In this document: piece by piece, positions 8,801 to 16,993 of the stretch
Numbering within the stretch: position 1 is the stretch's first letter
Layout of the letters: each line of letters starts with the position of its first letter
From: Serratia sp. UGAL515B_01
GTDB taxonomy: Bacteria > Pseudomonadota > Gammaproteobacteria > Enterobacterales > Enterobacteriaceae
Assembly: GCF_033095805.1 (NCBI RefSeq)
Contig: NZ_CP109901.1
Location: forward strand, 4,089,766 to 4,153,765
Direction of reading: 5' to 3'
DNA: 64,000 nt
Translations under genes and position numbers: made by a program
Notes under the pieces: generated by a model
Database searches by the model: none
What the model was told of the DNA's origin: nothing
Seen by the model: the letters and a program-made list of their open reading frames with translations, nothing else

Positions 8801-11800
8801 CCAACCGCCGCCACATCCTGACCGCCGACAGCGATTTTGTGGTGGCCGATACCCAGCACGGCTCGGCGTTCTGGACGCCGGACACCCCCGATATCCCGGG
8901 GGGGCGCTACGCGGAGCCGCCGCACGGCGGGTCGATGAACAGCGACTATATCGGCACGGATTACACCTCGACGCTCGCCTATAACCACATCGACCGCATC
9001 AGCCCGGAGGCCCAACTGCTGGCCGGGGGTGACCTGACGGCACGGGTGGGCACCCTGGAGAACTACTGGAGCAAGGTGAGCGCCCAGGGGGCGATTGACC
9101 TCACCGGGGTGACCCTGCTGCAGGATGGCTGGGGCAGTGCCCAACGGCTGATGGAGCGTACCACCTCCACCGGCCAATGGAACTACCGCACCTACAAGGG
9201 TGAGTTGTGGAGTACCGCCTGGGGCCCGGAGGTGAAGGAGCAGGCCACCTCGGCGTACGCCTCCAGCCTGACCGCCCACACGATAAGCGGCAGCGGGGTC
9301 ACCCTCAACAACGGGGCAACCCCGGGCACGGTGGCGCCACCGTCGGTGCGTGACAACACCGGCAAGGCCTTCAGCGTGGAGTTCAACGGCCTTTCCCTGA
9401 CCCCGCCGAGCGGCGGTCTGTACCGGTTTAGCGTGGACCCCAGCGTCAACAGCCACTACCTGATAGAGACCAACCCGGCGTTTGCCAACCTGAACCAGTG
9501 GCGCGGGTCGGACACGGTGCTGGCCCAGTTGAGCACCGACCCGAACCGTATCCTCAAGCGCCTGGGGGACAACGCCTATGAACAGCGTCTGGTACGCGAC
9601 CAGGTTCTGGCGCTGACCGGGCGCGCGGTGATGGCGGATTACCGCGACGCGCAGGCGCAGTTCGAACAGCTGTTTGCCGACGGCCTGCAATACAGCCAGG
9701 CCTTCAATATTGCCCTGGGCACCGGCCTCAGCGCCGAACAGATGGCGACCCTGACCCACAACATCGTGCTGATGGAGACCCGCGAGGTGGCCGGGCAAAC
9801 CGTGCTGGTGCCGGTGGTCTATCTGGCGGGCGTCAAACCGGGGGACCTGCGGGCTAACGGGGCGGTCATCGCGGCAGAGGATATCCGGTTGACCAACATG
9901 CAGGGGTTCACCAATGCGGGGGCGGTGACCGCCACCCGGAACCTGAGCCTGGACATGGCCAAAGACGTGACGCTGGACAACCGGGGCGGGTTGCTGCAGG
10001 CGGGCAACACCCTGCAGCTTGGCACGTTGAACAGCGACATCGACCTCAGCGGGGCACGGCTCAATGCCGGCAGCCTGCGGCTCGACAGCGGGCGTGACGT
10101 GCTGCTGCGCACCGAGACGACGCTCTACGGCAGCGACAACGGGGCGGTACAGCGCACCGACTCGCAGCTCGGGCCGCTGGCCAGTATCACCGTCAGCGAC
10201 GGTGCGACTATCAACGCCCAGCGCGACTTCATTCAGCAAGGGGCCAGCCTGACGGTCGGCCAGGACCTGCAGGTCACCACCGGCGGTGACTGGGTGCTGA
10301 ACACCACCCAGACCCGCGACCGGATAGACACGCAGTACGGCGGCGGCAGCGCCACCAGTGAACACCGGCGCCATCTGGGCAGCACCGTGACGGTCGGGGG
10401 GGCACTGAACGCCGACGTCACCCACCTGACGGCCACCGGGGCCAACCTCAAGGCCGACACGGTGAACGTGCAGGCACAGGGCATCACCCTGCAGGCCGCC
10501 ACCGACAGCCTGCAGGTCACCGGCGAGTCATCCAGCCAACGCCATACCAGCGCGGTGAACCTGTATGATGAAACGCTGCAGGGCAGCCAGCTGAGCGCCA
10601 AGGGCGACGTGCGGCTGAACGCCGCGCAGGACATTGCCCTGAGCGCCAGTGCGATACGAACCGACGGGGCCTTGAACCTGGCGGCCGGTGGCAATGTCAC
10701 CCTGTCGACACAGAATGAGCAGCATGACGCCTACCGTCAGCACACCGGCACCAGCAAAGGTGTGCTCTCCAGCACCACCACCCACACCGAGGACAGCCTG
10801 AGCCAGACGTGGGCGGTGGGGTCCCTGCTGTCGGCGGGGGCCATCGACGTCAGCGGCAAAAACATTGCCGTCAGCGGCAGCCAGGTGGTGGCGGATAACG
10901 ACCTGGCCCTGCGGGCCAAAGAGAGCCTGACGGTCACCACTGCGCAGCAACGGGAGAGCGAGTCTCACCGTTATGAACAGAGCAAGTCGGGGGTGATGAG
11001 CACCGGCGGTCTGGGCGTGATGGTGGGCAGCAGCAAGACCACGATGACGGACACCGGCAGCACGCTGAGCAGCGTGGGCAGCACCGTCGGCAGCCTGATG
11101 GGCAATGTCACCCTGAGCGCCGGGGAGGACCTGACGGTGAAAGGGTCTGACGTGATGGCCGGCAAAGACCTCAGCCTGAGCGGCAGCAGCGTGTCGGTAC
11201 TGGCGGCCGAGCACCAGAGCGCCCAGCGCCACACGGTTGAACAGCAGCAGAGCGGGCTGACGGTGGCACTGTCGGGAGCGGCCGGCGGTGCGGTGAACAC
11301 CGCGGTGACCACCGCCCGGCAGGCGAATAAAGAGACCGACAGCCGCCTGGCGGCGTTGCAGCACACCCAGGCGGTGCTGTCCGGGGTGCAGGCGGGTCAG
11401 GCGGTGGGGGTCGAGCTGGCCAAAGGCGGCGATGCCCGCGCCACCGTGGGGCTCAGCGCCTCGCTGGGCAGCCAGACGTCCGCCTCCGACAGCCAGTCAC
11501 AATCGACCACGGCGGCCGGCTCAACGTTGACGGCGGGCAATAACCTCTCCATCACCGCCACCGGCAAGGGCACGGGCAGTCAGAAGGGGGATATCACCGT
11601 CCTGGGCAGCCAGCTGAAGGCCGGGGGCGATACCACCCTGAGCGCCGAACGGGATGTGTTGCTCGGCGGCGTGGCCAACACCCAGCAGACCACCGGCAGT
11701 AACAGCGGCAGCGGTTTTGGGGTGGGGCTTGACGTGTCGACCGCCGGGGTGATGGCCTCGGCGAATGCCAACAAGAGCCAGGGTGCGGAGAACGGCAACG

Positions 11801-12600
11801 GCACCCAGTGGACAGAAACCACGATTGACAGCGGCAACACCGTACGCATCACCAGCGGACGCGACACCACCCTGACCGGCGCGCAGGTGAGTGGCGACAC
11901 GATAAACCTGGACGTGGGGCGTGACCTGACGCTGCGCAGCCAGCAGGACAGCGACCGTTATGACGCGCACCAGAGCAGTATGTCCGGTGGGCTGTCGGTG
12001 CCGGTGGGGCCGGGTGCCGGTAGCGGGGTACAGTTCTCGACCAGCCGAGACAAGGTCAACAGCAACTATGACAGCGTGCAGGAGCAGACGGGCCTCTTTG
12101 CCGGCAAAGGCGGCTTTGACATCACCGTGGGCAATCACACCCAGCTGGACGGGGCGGTGATAGCCAGCCAAGCGGACACGAGCAAGAACCGCCTGGACAC
12201 CGGCACGCTGGGCTTCAGCGATATCGACAACCAGGCGGACTTCAAGACCGAACATCAGGGGGGCAGCTTCAGCACCGGGGGCAGCCGGCTGGGCAACGTG
12301 CTGTCGAACAGCAACAACCTGGCGCTGTCGGGGGCCAACCACAGCGGGAGTGCAGAGGGCACCACCAAAGCGGCCATCGCCGAGGGCACCATCACCATCC
12401 GCGATAAAGACAACCAGCAGCAGGACATCGCCGACCTGAGCCGCGACACCGAGAATGCCAACGGCAGCATTGCGCCGATTTTTGATAAAGAGAAGGAGCA
12501 GAACCGGTTAAGGGAAGCGCAGCTGATTGGGGCGATTGGGGGTCAGGCGATGGATATCCTCCGTACCCAGGGGATATCTACGGGCTGGAAGCGGCGCTGA
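5899..12600 (+). CDS. cdiA: CdiA/FhaB-type two-partner secretion exoprotein, main segment
   Basis: Large secreted adhesin/toxin-delivery stick of contact-dependent growth inhibition. Residues 1-24 (MNKNLYRLIFNPARG) are the extended signal peptide region. A hydrophobic core near 51-62 and VQA cleavage near residue 68 follow. The TPS secretion domain (about 70-350) has NPAGITCSGCGFINAHRATL. Filamentous haemagglutinin beta-helix repeats follow, including a run of about 22-residue repeats with SQTQG near 435-560. The central part (about 990-1330) with YWSKVSAQG and many Asp/Asn turns resembles the receptor-binding region. A second repeat block runs to the end. The frame stops at 12600 after a run of four G (12570-12573); one extra G would continue it as GDIYGLEAALKANPGLKG into the next segment. 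GC is far higher than in the toxin modules behind it. With both breaks repaired the protein would be 2654 residues. Confidence 0.9.
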   Translation: MNKNLYRLIFNPARGMMMVVPDIAGAGRAGAASPASGFGQTLSQWRGKVHGVCFALLLALGAVQPVQAQIVADGSAPGNQQPTVISSANGTPQVNIQTPSAAGVSRNVYSQFDVDNKGVVLNNSHLNTQTQIAGMVTANPWLARGEATVILNEVNARDPSQLNGFIEVAGQKAQVVIANPAGITCSGCGFINAHRATLTTGQPQLFNGQLTGYDVARGEIVVQGGGLDSSRQDHTDLIARAVKVNARLWANDLNVTTGRNQVDAAHQTVSAKTADGSPRPTVAVDVAQLGGMYAGKIRLIGTESGVGVHNAGEIGATAGDIVITADGMLVNSGQVNSAQHLTVNTPAGIDNRGALYAGASNRLTTAGTLTNQGTIAAAGDTTLRAAEVDSSRTAVLGAGVQSGNGNLTPATLRVDASGTLRAQGKNLSGSALQFTAQRLDLNGSQTQGDALTLNALGGDIDLSNSQLQGTTLAFTAQAGGIHLDNGQTRGGDVTLNAHGGDITLTGSRAQVRDLTLNVDGGTITARHSQTQGRDLVFNARDGALDFTGSQTQGSHITFTAPGEITLTGATLSASTLAASTASLLRSDNARVMAEQVGLHAQALSNVGGLIAQTGTPDFTLDLTGDFDNRAGTLLSQGNLTLNAQRLLSDSQSLLAAGVQNNGRLADRGDLRVATRQDLQAVGQTLASGTLALSGSQLEMNDSQLQAREMHLTAREGDINTQRATLTALDTLSLTANGNAGQTLDNQGGTLSARTVSLALGQLNNDAGRITASEDLTLGLQGDFTHQAGAWLQVGRDLTLTTPGAVTNAGQIIAGGTLNTHTGNLENSGSLVATQASLTSAGALTNRGEVQVNGRLETDVTTLFNTGTLISGDGTLRARERITNSGPQALIGATDENGTLALLAPVIENSDTVTDTDTAPSTTLLGMGNLVLAGGQDEDGQYRAAAQVLNISGLIESGKDLRVEATTLTNRRHILTADSDFVVADTQHGSAFWTPDTPDIPGGRYAEPPHGGSMNSDYIGTDYTSTLAYNHIDRISPEAQLLAGGDLTARVGTLENYWSKVSAQGAIDLTGVTLLQDGWGSAQRLMERTTSTGQWNYRTYKGELWSTAWGPEVKEQATSAYASSLTAHTISGSGVTLNNGATPGTVAPPSVRDNTGKAFSVEFNGLSLTPPSGGLYRFSVDPSVNSHYLIETNPAFANLNQWRGSDTVLAQLSTDPNRILKRLGDNAYEQRLVRDQVLALTGRAVMADYRDAQAQFEQLFADGLQYSQAFNIALGTGLSAEQMATLTHNIVLMETREVAGQTVLVPVVYLAGVKPGDLRANGAVIAAEDIRLTNMQGFTNAGAVTATRNLSLDMAKDVTLDNRGGLLQAGNTLQLGTLNSDIDLSGARLNAGSLRLDSGRDVLLRTETTLYGSDNGAVQRTDSQLGPLASITVSDGATINAQRDFIQQGASLTVGQDLQVTTGGDWVLNTTQTRDRIDTQYGGGSATSEHRRHLGSTVTVGGALNADVTHLTATGANLKADTVNVQAQGITLQAATDSLQVTGESSSQRHTSAVNLYDETLQGSQLSAKGDVRLNAAQDIALSASAIRTDGALNLAAGGNVTLSTQNEQHDAYRQHTGTSKGVLSSTTTHTEDSLSQTWAVGSLLSAGAIDVSGKNIAVSGSQVVADNDLALRAKESLTVTTAQQRESESHRYEQSKSGVMSTGGLGVMVGSSKTTMTDTGSTLSSVGSTVGSLMGNVTLSAGEDLTVKGSDVMAGKDLSLSGSSVSVLAAEHQSAQRHTVEQQQSGLTVALSGAAGGAVNTAVTTARQANKETDSRLAALQHTQAVLSGVQAGQAVGVELAKGGDARATVGLSASLGSQTSASDSQSQSTTAAGSTLTAGNNLSITATGKGTGSQKGDITVLGSQLKAGGDTTLSAERDVLLGGVANTQQTTGSNSGSGFGVGLDVSTAGVMASANANKSQGAENGNGTQWTETTIDSGNTVRITSGRDTTLTGAQVSGDTINLDVGRDLTLRSQQDSDRYDAHQSSMSGGLSVPVGPGAGSGVQFSTSRDKVNSNYDSVQEQTGLFAGKGGFDITVGNHTQLDGAVIASQADTSKNRLDTGTLGFSDIDNQADFKTEHQGGSFSTGGSRLGNVLSNSNNLALSGANHSGSAEGTTKAAIAEGTITIRDKDNQQQDIADLSRDTENANGSIAPIFDKEKEQNRLREAQLIGAIGGQAMDILRTQGISTGWKRR

Positions 12601-13112
12601 AGGCCAATCCGGGGTTGAAGGGTAATGCTGAAGAGCTACGTAAAACCGATGCCTATAAAGCAGAGATGCAGAAATACGGCACCGGCAGCGACGTGCAGAA
12701 AGCCGCCCAGGCGGTGACGGCGGCGATACAGGGCCTGGCCGGTGGGAATATGGCGCAGGCGCTGACCGGGGCGAGTGCCCCGTATCTGGCGGGGGTGATA
12801 AAGCAGGCGACCGGGGACAATCGGGCGGCTAACGCGATGGCGCATGCGGTGCTGGGTGCGGTCACGGCCTATGCCAGCGGTAACGGTGCGTTGGCCGGAG
12901 CGGCCGGAGCCGCGACTGCCGAGCTGTTGGCCCCGCATATCCTCGCCGGACTGGGCTGGGACAAGGAGAAGCTGACGGAAGAACAGAAACAGACCGTGAG
13001 CCTGTTGGCCACCTTGGCGGCGGGCATGGCCGGTGGTATTGTGGGCGACAGCACGGCGAATGCGCTGGCGGGGCGCAAACCGGCAAGAACGCGGTGGAGA
13101 ATAACGCGCTGA
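12601..13112 (+). pseudogene. cdiA: cdiA second segment (pre-toxin region), out of frame
   Basis: Continuation of CdiA one frame over. An ATG at 12615 exists but is internal to the protein; real coding joins from the upstream segment. It encodes the alanine/glycine-rich pre-toxin (PT-VENN type) domain: ALTGASAPYLAGVIKQATGD, then AANAMAHAVLGAVTAYASGN, then ending in ANALAG. After a run of four G at 13070-13073 the frame is lost again and stops at 13112. One extra G would give ANALAGAQTGKNAVENNALS, restoring the VENN motif. No ribosome binding site precedes 12615, so independent translation is unlikely. Confidence 0.8.
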
Positions 13113-13861
13113 GTGCGCCGCAGATAGATGATTTTGCGGCGAGAGCGAAAGGGTGTGAAGCTCGCGGTGACTGTGGTCAGATCGTGAAGGAAATGGAAGA
13201 GCTGAGTCTGAAGCAACGTAATGAGTTAATTGTTACCTGTGCTTCGGATGCAGCGGCCTGTAAAGAGAAATACGGTGATATCCCGGCTAACAGTATGCTG
13301 GTTCATGAAGCGATCGACAGAGCGCTGGGTGAAGATATTCCGTGGGCAATGAAGAACGATTTATCGGTCTTGCTGATGCAGCAGATGGATGAATCAGGGA
13401 TCGTCAACAGCACTGAATTTGCTCAACGGCTTCAGACCTTGTATGGCCTAGATAGTCAGAAAGCCGAAATACTGGCTGGTGCAGCGATGGCTGCTGTTAC
13501 AGGTGGCCTGGGTAAAGCAGATAATAGATTGCCAATCCCCGCAGCAACAGTTGCAAAAAATGGATTTAAAATTGAATCAAATCCTAAACATACACCAGGT
13601 GCGCCTGGTTCTAGACCTAGTGCAGGTGTAGAACCAAAGAATTCTTTAGTGCTCTTCGAGAATTCGATTGCTACAAAAGATCCCAAGATAAGACTATCAA
13701 TTGATAGTGATGGAAATATTCATCGATTCTTTAACACTAGCAAAGATGGCTCTGGCACTTATCATTGGAGCGGCAGTACTGGTGATGGTAAAAATGCTTT
13801 GGGTAACAAAGAGCTTGGTAGTTTTAATAAAGAAATCAAAGAACTAAAGGCTAAGAAATGA
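13094..13861 (+). CDS. CdiA C-terminal segment: VENN motif, entry domain and toxin 1
   Basis: The frame runs straight from the VENN codons (13094-13105). About 135 residues with paired cysteines (GCEARGDCGQ, TCASDAAACKEKYG) form the probable translocation/cytoplasm-entry domain. The effector follows (about residues 150-255), with HTPGAPGSRPSAGVEPKNSL, SIDSDGNIHRFF, TYHWSGSTGDG and a lysine-rich end. The HTPG...VEPKNSL...YHWSGST layout is one I associate with polymorphic toxin tips; its small, basic, histidine-containing character would fit an RNase, but activity is inferred. Base composition falls sharply inside this segment, as expected for an exchangeable tip. The stop overlaps the immunity start (ATGA at 13858). 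It is expressed as part of CdiA if the two upstream frame breaks are not real. Confidence 0.8.
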   Translation: MENNALSAPQIDDFAARAKGCEARGDCGQIVKEMEELSLKQRNELIVTCASDAAACKEKYGDIPANSMLVHEAIDRALGEDIPWAMKNDLSVLLMQQMDESGIVNSTEFAQRLQTLYGLDSQKAEILAGAAMAAVTGGLGKADNRLPIPAATVAKNGFKIESNPKHTPGAPGSRPSAGVEPKNSLVLFENSIATKDPKIRLSIDSDGNIHRFFNTSKDGSGTYHWSGSTGDGKNALGNKELGSFNKEIKELKAKK

Positions 13862-14358
13862 TATTTGGACAACCTTTTGAATTTGCTGTTTTTTATGAGC
13901 TTTTGGAAAAAACAGAAGATAATTACTGGAAGTACGGACTTTTTTGTTTTTTTATCGAGGATGAAATATATCCATCGAAAGGATCAAACTATACGTTACA
14001 CATGGCTATGAATTATTTAAAAGATAGTCAGCAAGAAATAAATAGCTGCAAGAGTACCGGATTAGCTTTATCAGGAAGTGCTTCTGAGCTGATAACGCAG
14101 TTGGCTCATTCACATGGAATACTTCTTAATGGTGATCCTGATGATCTGGAACTACCTGCTTCTGAAGCATTAGGTGTGTTTTTAAGCCCTCTTGAGATAT
14201 CAGACGCCGGCTTTTATCTATTTTATTATCCTAAAGATAACGATGAAGAGTGTTTGGTATATAGTTCAGATTATGGCCGCACAGCTAAAAAAACTATTTT
14301 AAAGAAAGGAACTGTCAACAGCGTGCTCGACAAACTTCCTAATCAGGAAGCTATATAG
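13858..14358 (+). CDS. cdiI: Imm42-family immunity protein for toxin 1 (CdiI)
   Basis: 166-residue cytoplasmic protein that should bind and neutralise the toxin tip encoded just before it; its ATG overlaps the toxin stop by 4 bp. The start MIFGQPFEFAVFYELLE, followed by KYGLFCFFIEDEIYP, is the characteristic N-terminus of the Imm42 family as I know it. Acidic residues dominate, suited to a basic nuclease partner. AT-rich composition matches the toxin half and differs from the GC-rich cdiA body. A strong terminator follows at once, closing the transcription unit. Confidence 0.8.
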   Translation: MIFGQPFEFAVFYELLEKTEDNYWKYGLFCFFIEDEIYPSKGSNYTLHMAMNYLKDSQQEINSCKSTGLALSGSASELITQLAHSHGILLNGDPDDLELPASEALGVFLSPLEISDAGFYLFYYPKDNDEECLVYSSDYGRTAKKTILKKGTVNSVLDKLPNQEAI

Positions 14359-14362
14359 AAGT

Positions 14363-14391
14363 AAAATCCCGGCCTTGGTGCCGGGATTTTA
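14363..14391 (+). terminator. Terminator of the cdiA-cdiI unit
   Basis: AAAATCCCGGC and GCCGGGATTTT form a perfect 11-bp stem around a short loop, ending in a T-run. A truncated copy of the same sequence lies at 18613-18631 after the last orphan module. Confidence 0.85.
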
Positions 14392-14408
14392 ATTTATAAG
14401 TCAGATAG

Positions 14409-14579
14409 TTATGCTTCTGTTGCCAGTCGGATGATCAACTGCCCCGGCTCAGTGAGCACTTCGATCCTCTGTCCGGTGGTGAATCCGAGCGGCTCTAGCC
14501 ATCTTCCCCTAATCGTCAGTTGTGGTGGCGGGTTCGGTCTGCCACCGTTGGGGCGGTAGCCCACAGTGCTCTTACGGGC
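14409..14579 (-). pseudogene. symE-like gene, 3' part, cut by the IS3 element
   Basis: 57 codons read RKSTVGYRPNGGRPNPPPQL, then RGRWLEPLGFTTGQRIEVLT, then PGQLIIRLATEA and stop. This is the SymE-family pattern (AbrB-like fold; SOS-induced toxin repressed by the antisense RNA SymR in E. coli). The 5' part lies on the other side of the insertion at 15835. The frame is open right up to the IS boundary. SymE homologues are often found near Rhs and CDI loci. Confidence 0.75.
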
Positions 14580-14596
14580 TGTAGTGGATCACAAAA

Positions 14597-15418
14597 TCAG
14601 GACACCTTCGTAGCCTTTTTCCACTGCTCTTCGTATTCACAGGGCGGTAATCCACCATTGTGCCGATGGGGGCGTACCGTGTTGTAATAACTTTGTATCC
14701 ATTCACCGATATCTCGTACCGCATGATGGATATCCATATAACCCCCGACAGGCAGCCATTCACTTTTCAGGCTTCGGAACACTCTTTCCATTGGTGAGTT
14801 ATCCAGGCAGTTACCCCTGCGGCTCATACTCTGCATCACTCCGTTCCTCCACAGTAACTGCCTGTATTTCTTACTCCTGTACTGCCCTCCCTGATCCGAA
14901 TGAAACAGCAGCCTCTTTTCCTTTGGTCGCGTCTCCAGTGCATTACGCAGGGCTCGACACACCAGCTCGGCATCCGGGGATGACGATATGGCACTGCCCA
15001 CTATCCGACGGGAGTAAAGGTCAATCACCAGTGCCAGGTAGCACCAGCCACCATTGACTTTGATATAGCTGATATCTCCACTCCACACACGATTGGGCTC
15101 CGACGGCTTAAACTGCCTTTTCAGTAAGTCTGGCGATGCCAGTGACGTCTCCCGTTCACCACGGTAACGAGGCTTGCCGGGTTGGCGACTCGCCAGACCA
15201 CATTCCTGCATCAGCCTGCGGGCCAGCCAGCGCCCCACGTTATAACCCGACTGACGCATCAGCAGACTCAGTGTTCTGCTGCCGGCTGCTCCCCGGCTCT
15301 GTTGATGCAATTTCCGCACCTGAGCACGCAGTTGCAGACGTTTTACATCAACCCGCGAATTCAGCGAGGCATAGTAAACACTGCGCGTTACTTTGAGCAG
15401 GCGGCACAATTCGACCAC
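14597..15418 (-). CDS. IS3-family transposase OrfB (DDE integrase domain)
   Basis: 273 residues from a GTG; in IS3 elements this reading frame is normally expressed as an OrfAB fusion by -1 frameshifting, and the frame is open upstream of the GTG into the orfA overlap. The integrase core is seen in WSGDISYIKVNGGWCYLA (first D), FHSDQGGQYRSKKYR (second D) and NSPMERVFRSLKSE (catalytic E), followed by YYNTVRPHRHNGGLPP. An HTH_21-like N-terminus with QQSRGAAGSRTLSLLMR precedes it. Full length, so the element is potentially active. Confidence 0.92.
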   Translation of the reverse strand: MVELCRLLKVTRSVYYASLNSRVDVKRLQLRAQVRKLHQQSRGAAGSRTLSLLMRQSGYNVGRWLARRLMQECGLASRQPGKPRYRGERETSLASPDLLKRQFKPSEPNRVWSGDISYIKVNGGWCYLALVIDLYSRRIVGSAISSSPDAELVCRALRNALETRPKEKRLLFHSDQGGQYRSKKYRQLLWRNGVMQSMSRRGNCLDNSPMERVFRSLKSEWLPVGGYMDIHHAVRDIGEWIQSYYNTVRPHRHNGGLPPCEYEEQWKKATKVS

Positions 15419-15444
15419 CGACCATTTTGTTTTCAGCCGTGTGA

Positions 15445-15762
15445 TTAACGCAAAGATTTGATGGGGAGCTCGCTCATCAACACGGCTGCCTGCTTTAGTA
15501 TTTCTTTTTCCATTTCTAGCCGTTTAATCTGCGCTCTGAGCGACTGGATTTCACGTTGCTCTGGTGTCAGTGCAGGATTGTCCGGCGTCACCCCGCTGAC
15601 TTCTTCTTTGTGCTGGCGTATCCATTTACGCAATTGGCTGGGGTCCAACTCCAGAGCGCGTGCAACCGCGATGGTTGACCGCTGATACTTAACGACCTGC
15701 TCAATAGCTTCCAGTTTGAATTCAGGAGAAAAACGGCGTTTGGTCTGTTTAGGTTGAGTCAT
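15445..15762 (-). CDS. IS3-family transposase OrfA (HTH protein)
   Basis: 105 residues from the ATG at 15762. It begins MTQPKQTKRRFSPEFKLEAI, a typical HTH_Tnp_1 domain, followed by a leucine-zipper region (LRAQIKRLEMEKEILKQAA) used for multimerisation. The 3' end lies one frame off orfB, consistent with a -1 programmed frameshift near the orfA stop. It binds the element ends in this family. Confidence 0.9.
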   Translation of the reverse strand: MTQPKQTKRRFSPEFKLEAIEQVVKYQRSTIAVARALELDPSQLRKWIRQHKEEVSGVTPDNPALTPEQREIQSLRAQIKRLEMEKEILKQAAVLMSELPIKSLR

Positions 15763-15834
15763 TATCAATTACCTCAATTGGCTGTCATTAAATTAACAGG
15801 CTATTGAGGTGTCCGGTATTACTGATCCACTACA

Positions 15835-15906
15835 CTCCTTCCCGTCTCGCCAGCTTCCGCACCCGCCCTGGTTCTGTGTGGTCATGCAAAGTCAACACCC
15901 GGCTTG
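15835..15906 (-). pseudogene. symE-like gene, 5' part
   Basis: On the minus strand the frame reads TLHDHTEPGRVRKLARREG directly up to the IS border, suitable as the N-terminus preceding RKSTVGYRP on the other side. The start is uncertain (TTG or GTG candidates near 15906). Joining the two flanks without a duplicated target gives a 1-base mismatch of frame, so bases were lost or the two parts come from different copies. Confidence 0.5.
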
Positions 15907-16187
15907 GGCAGGAGTGCCACAGAGCGCCGTTCCGGCCCTTGTGGGCCTCGCCAGCCCACGCCCGGCAGGCAGCGCGGCACGGCCCAGCCAAAAGCGGCTG
16001 TCCCGCCCCGCGCCGCCGCGTAGTGGTGCTTCGACTAATGGCAAAGCGATAAAGCGCTGCTATGATGTTGGGGCGGTTGCTCTTTAACAGTGCTGGGGAA
16101 AATGGCGTCACGGGCTAAAAAAGCGCGTCGGGGCAAAAAGTTGTCGGTGTGAAAATGCACTGGCGAAAAGTTGTTGTAACTGGCTGA
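15907..16187. other. GC-rich symE leader / possible SymR antisense region and decayed junction sequence
   Basis: The first 150 bp are very GC-rich with short inverted segments (CGGCAGGCAGCGCGGCACG and neighbours) immediately upstream of symE, where E. coli encodes the antisense RNA SymR. No promoter for such an RNA could be fixed. From about 16120 the sequence changes to short iterations of GTTGT-type blocks leading into the second VENN junction. No gene is seen. Confidence 0.4.
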
Positions 16188-16993
16188 CTACACAGGGAAA
16201 AAGGGGTTGTTGCGGTTAACTTCACGACGGAAGACGTTGTTGTGGAGAATAACTTCCTGCTCTCCTTACTTGCGCCTCCTCCGCCAGTAGCCGGACAAAC
16301 ACCCCAGAGCGAAGCTAATGCAGCTATAGCGCAAAAGCTGGATGCCGCGGTGAAGGAGTTTGGTAAAGATGTTGTGACCCACTACAATGCCTCTCTGGTG
16401 GTGATTGTCCAATGACCGCACAGGTTGCGATTTTGGCTATCAAGGCCATGATGGGAGAAGGAGAGAATGGTCCTTCTAATACCGGTGGTGATCAGATAGC
16501 AGAGTCAGGGCCAACCAACACAGGAGGAAACCAGACCCCAGATCCGAGTGGAACACCGACTCATACCGGAAATAATCAATCGTCAGGCCAAGGGGCTACG
16601 AATACCGGGAATACGGAAGGTAAGCCTGATGTTGGTGGGAATACTACAGTAACGCCCATCCCTGATGGGCCGAATAAAGATGATTTGGCTTATTTTGATA
16701 AGCCAGCAAACTTGTCTCCTGAAGGTTCAGCAAGAGCTGGAGCCTTCAATGAAGCTAAAAGGCAATCTGGTATTCCTGTAAGTCAAAGCCCGAGTAACGT
16801 ATATCCAAATGTCGATAAGCGAAAAAACCCTCAACCAGGATACATATATGAATTTGAGGTGCCAAAACCAGGCGGTGGAACCCAGAAAGTATATATTCGT
16901 GATGATGCCGGTGGTCATTTCTTTGCGGATGATTCAAGTCAAAATAGAGGTCCACATTTTAATGATGAAAAAGGTAATCATTATGACTATTAA
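16188..16993 (+). pseudogene. Orphan CdiA-CT module 2 (VENN + toxin 2), frameshifted
   Basis: No start codon and no upstream cdiA body: the frame opens after a stop at 16185 and reads VVVENNFLLSLLAPPPPVAG (VENN at 16242-16253). It continues through AVKEFGKDVVTHYNAS and stops at 16414. Coding continues one frame over from about 16400 (CPMTAQVAILAIKAMMGEG; ATG at 16412) to 16993. A linker of NTGGNQ-type repeats leads to the effector, which has ARAGAFNEAKRQSGIPVSQS, YEFEVPKPGGGTQKVYI, AGGHFF and GPHFNDEKGNHYDY. The Gly-His and Asn-His rich end recalls HNH/EndoVII-type GHH toxin tips, but the family is not certain. AT-rich and silent unless recombined onto cdiA. Confidence 0.7.

Larger units (their letters stand above)
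14580..15834 (-). mobile_element. Complete IS3-family insertion sequence (1255 bp)
   Basis: Ends carry matching inverted repeats: TGTAGTGGATCA at 14580 and its complement ending at 15834, with further matches in GGACACCT and TAGCC. It encodes OrfA and OrfB in the usual overlapping arrangement on the minus strand. It splits a symE-like gene. The three bases on either side (GGC and CTC) do not match, so no target duplication is visible. Confidence 0.9.

Noticed and set aside
5668..10425. Two long minus-strand open frames (631 and 925 codons) opposite cdiA
   Set aside because: They are mirror frames of GC-rich repeated coding DNA; composition is Val/Ala/Gly-rich without domains, and no ribosome binding sites are present.
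12570..13073. Phase variation of cdiA at G runs
   Set aside because: Runs of four or five G are too short for efficient slipped-strand variation; a sequencing undercall or plain mutation explains them better.
16809..16982. N-terminal extension of the immunity 2 gene
   Set aside because: It is the shadow of toxin 2; the ATG at 16983 has a ribosome binding site and standard toxin-immunity overlap.
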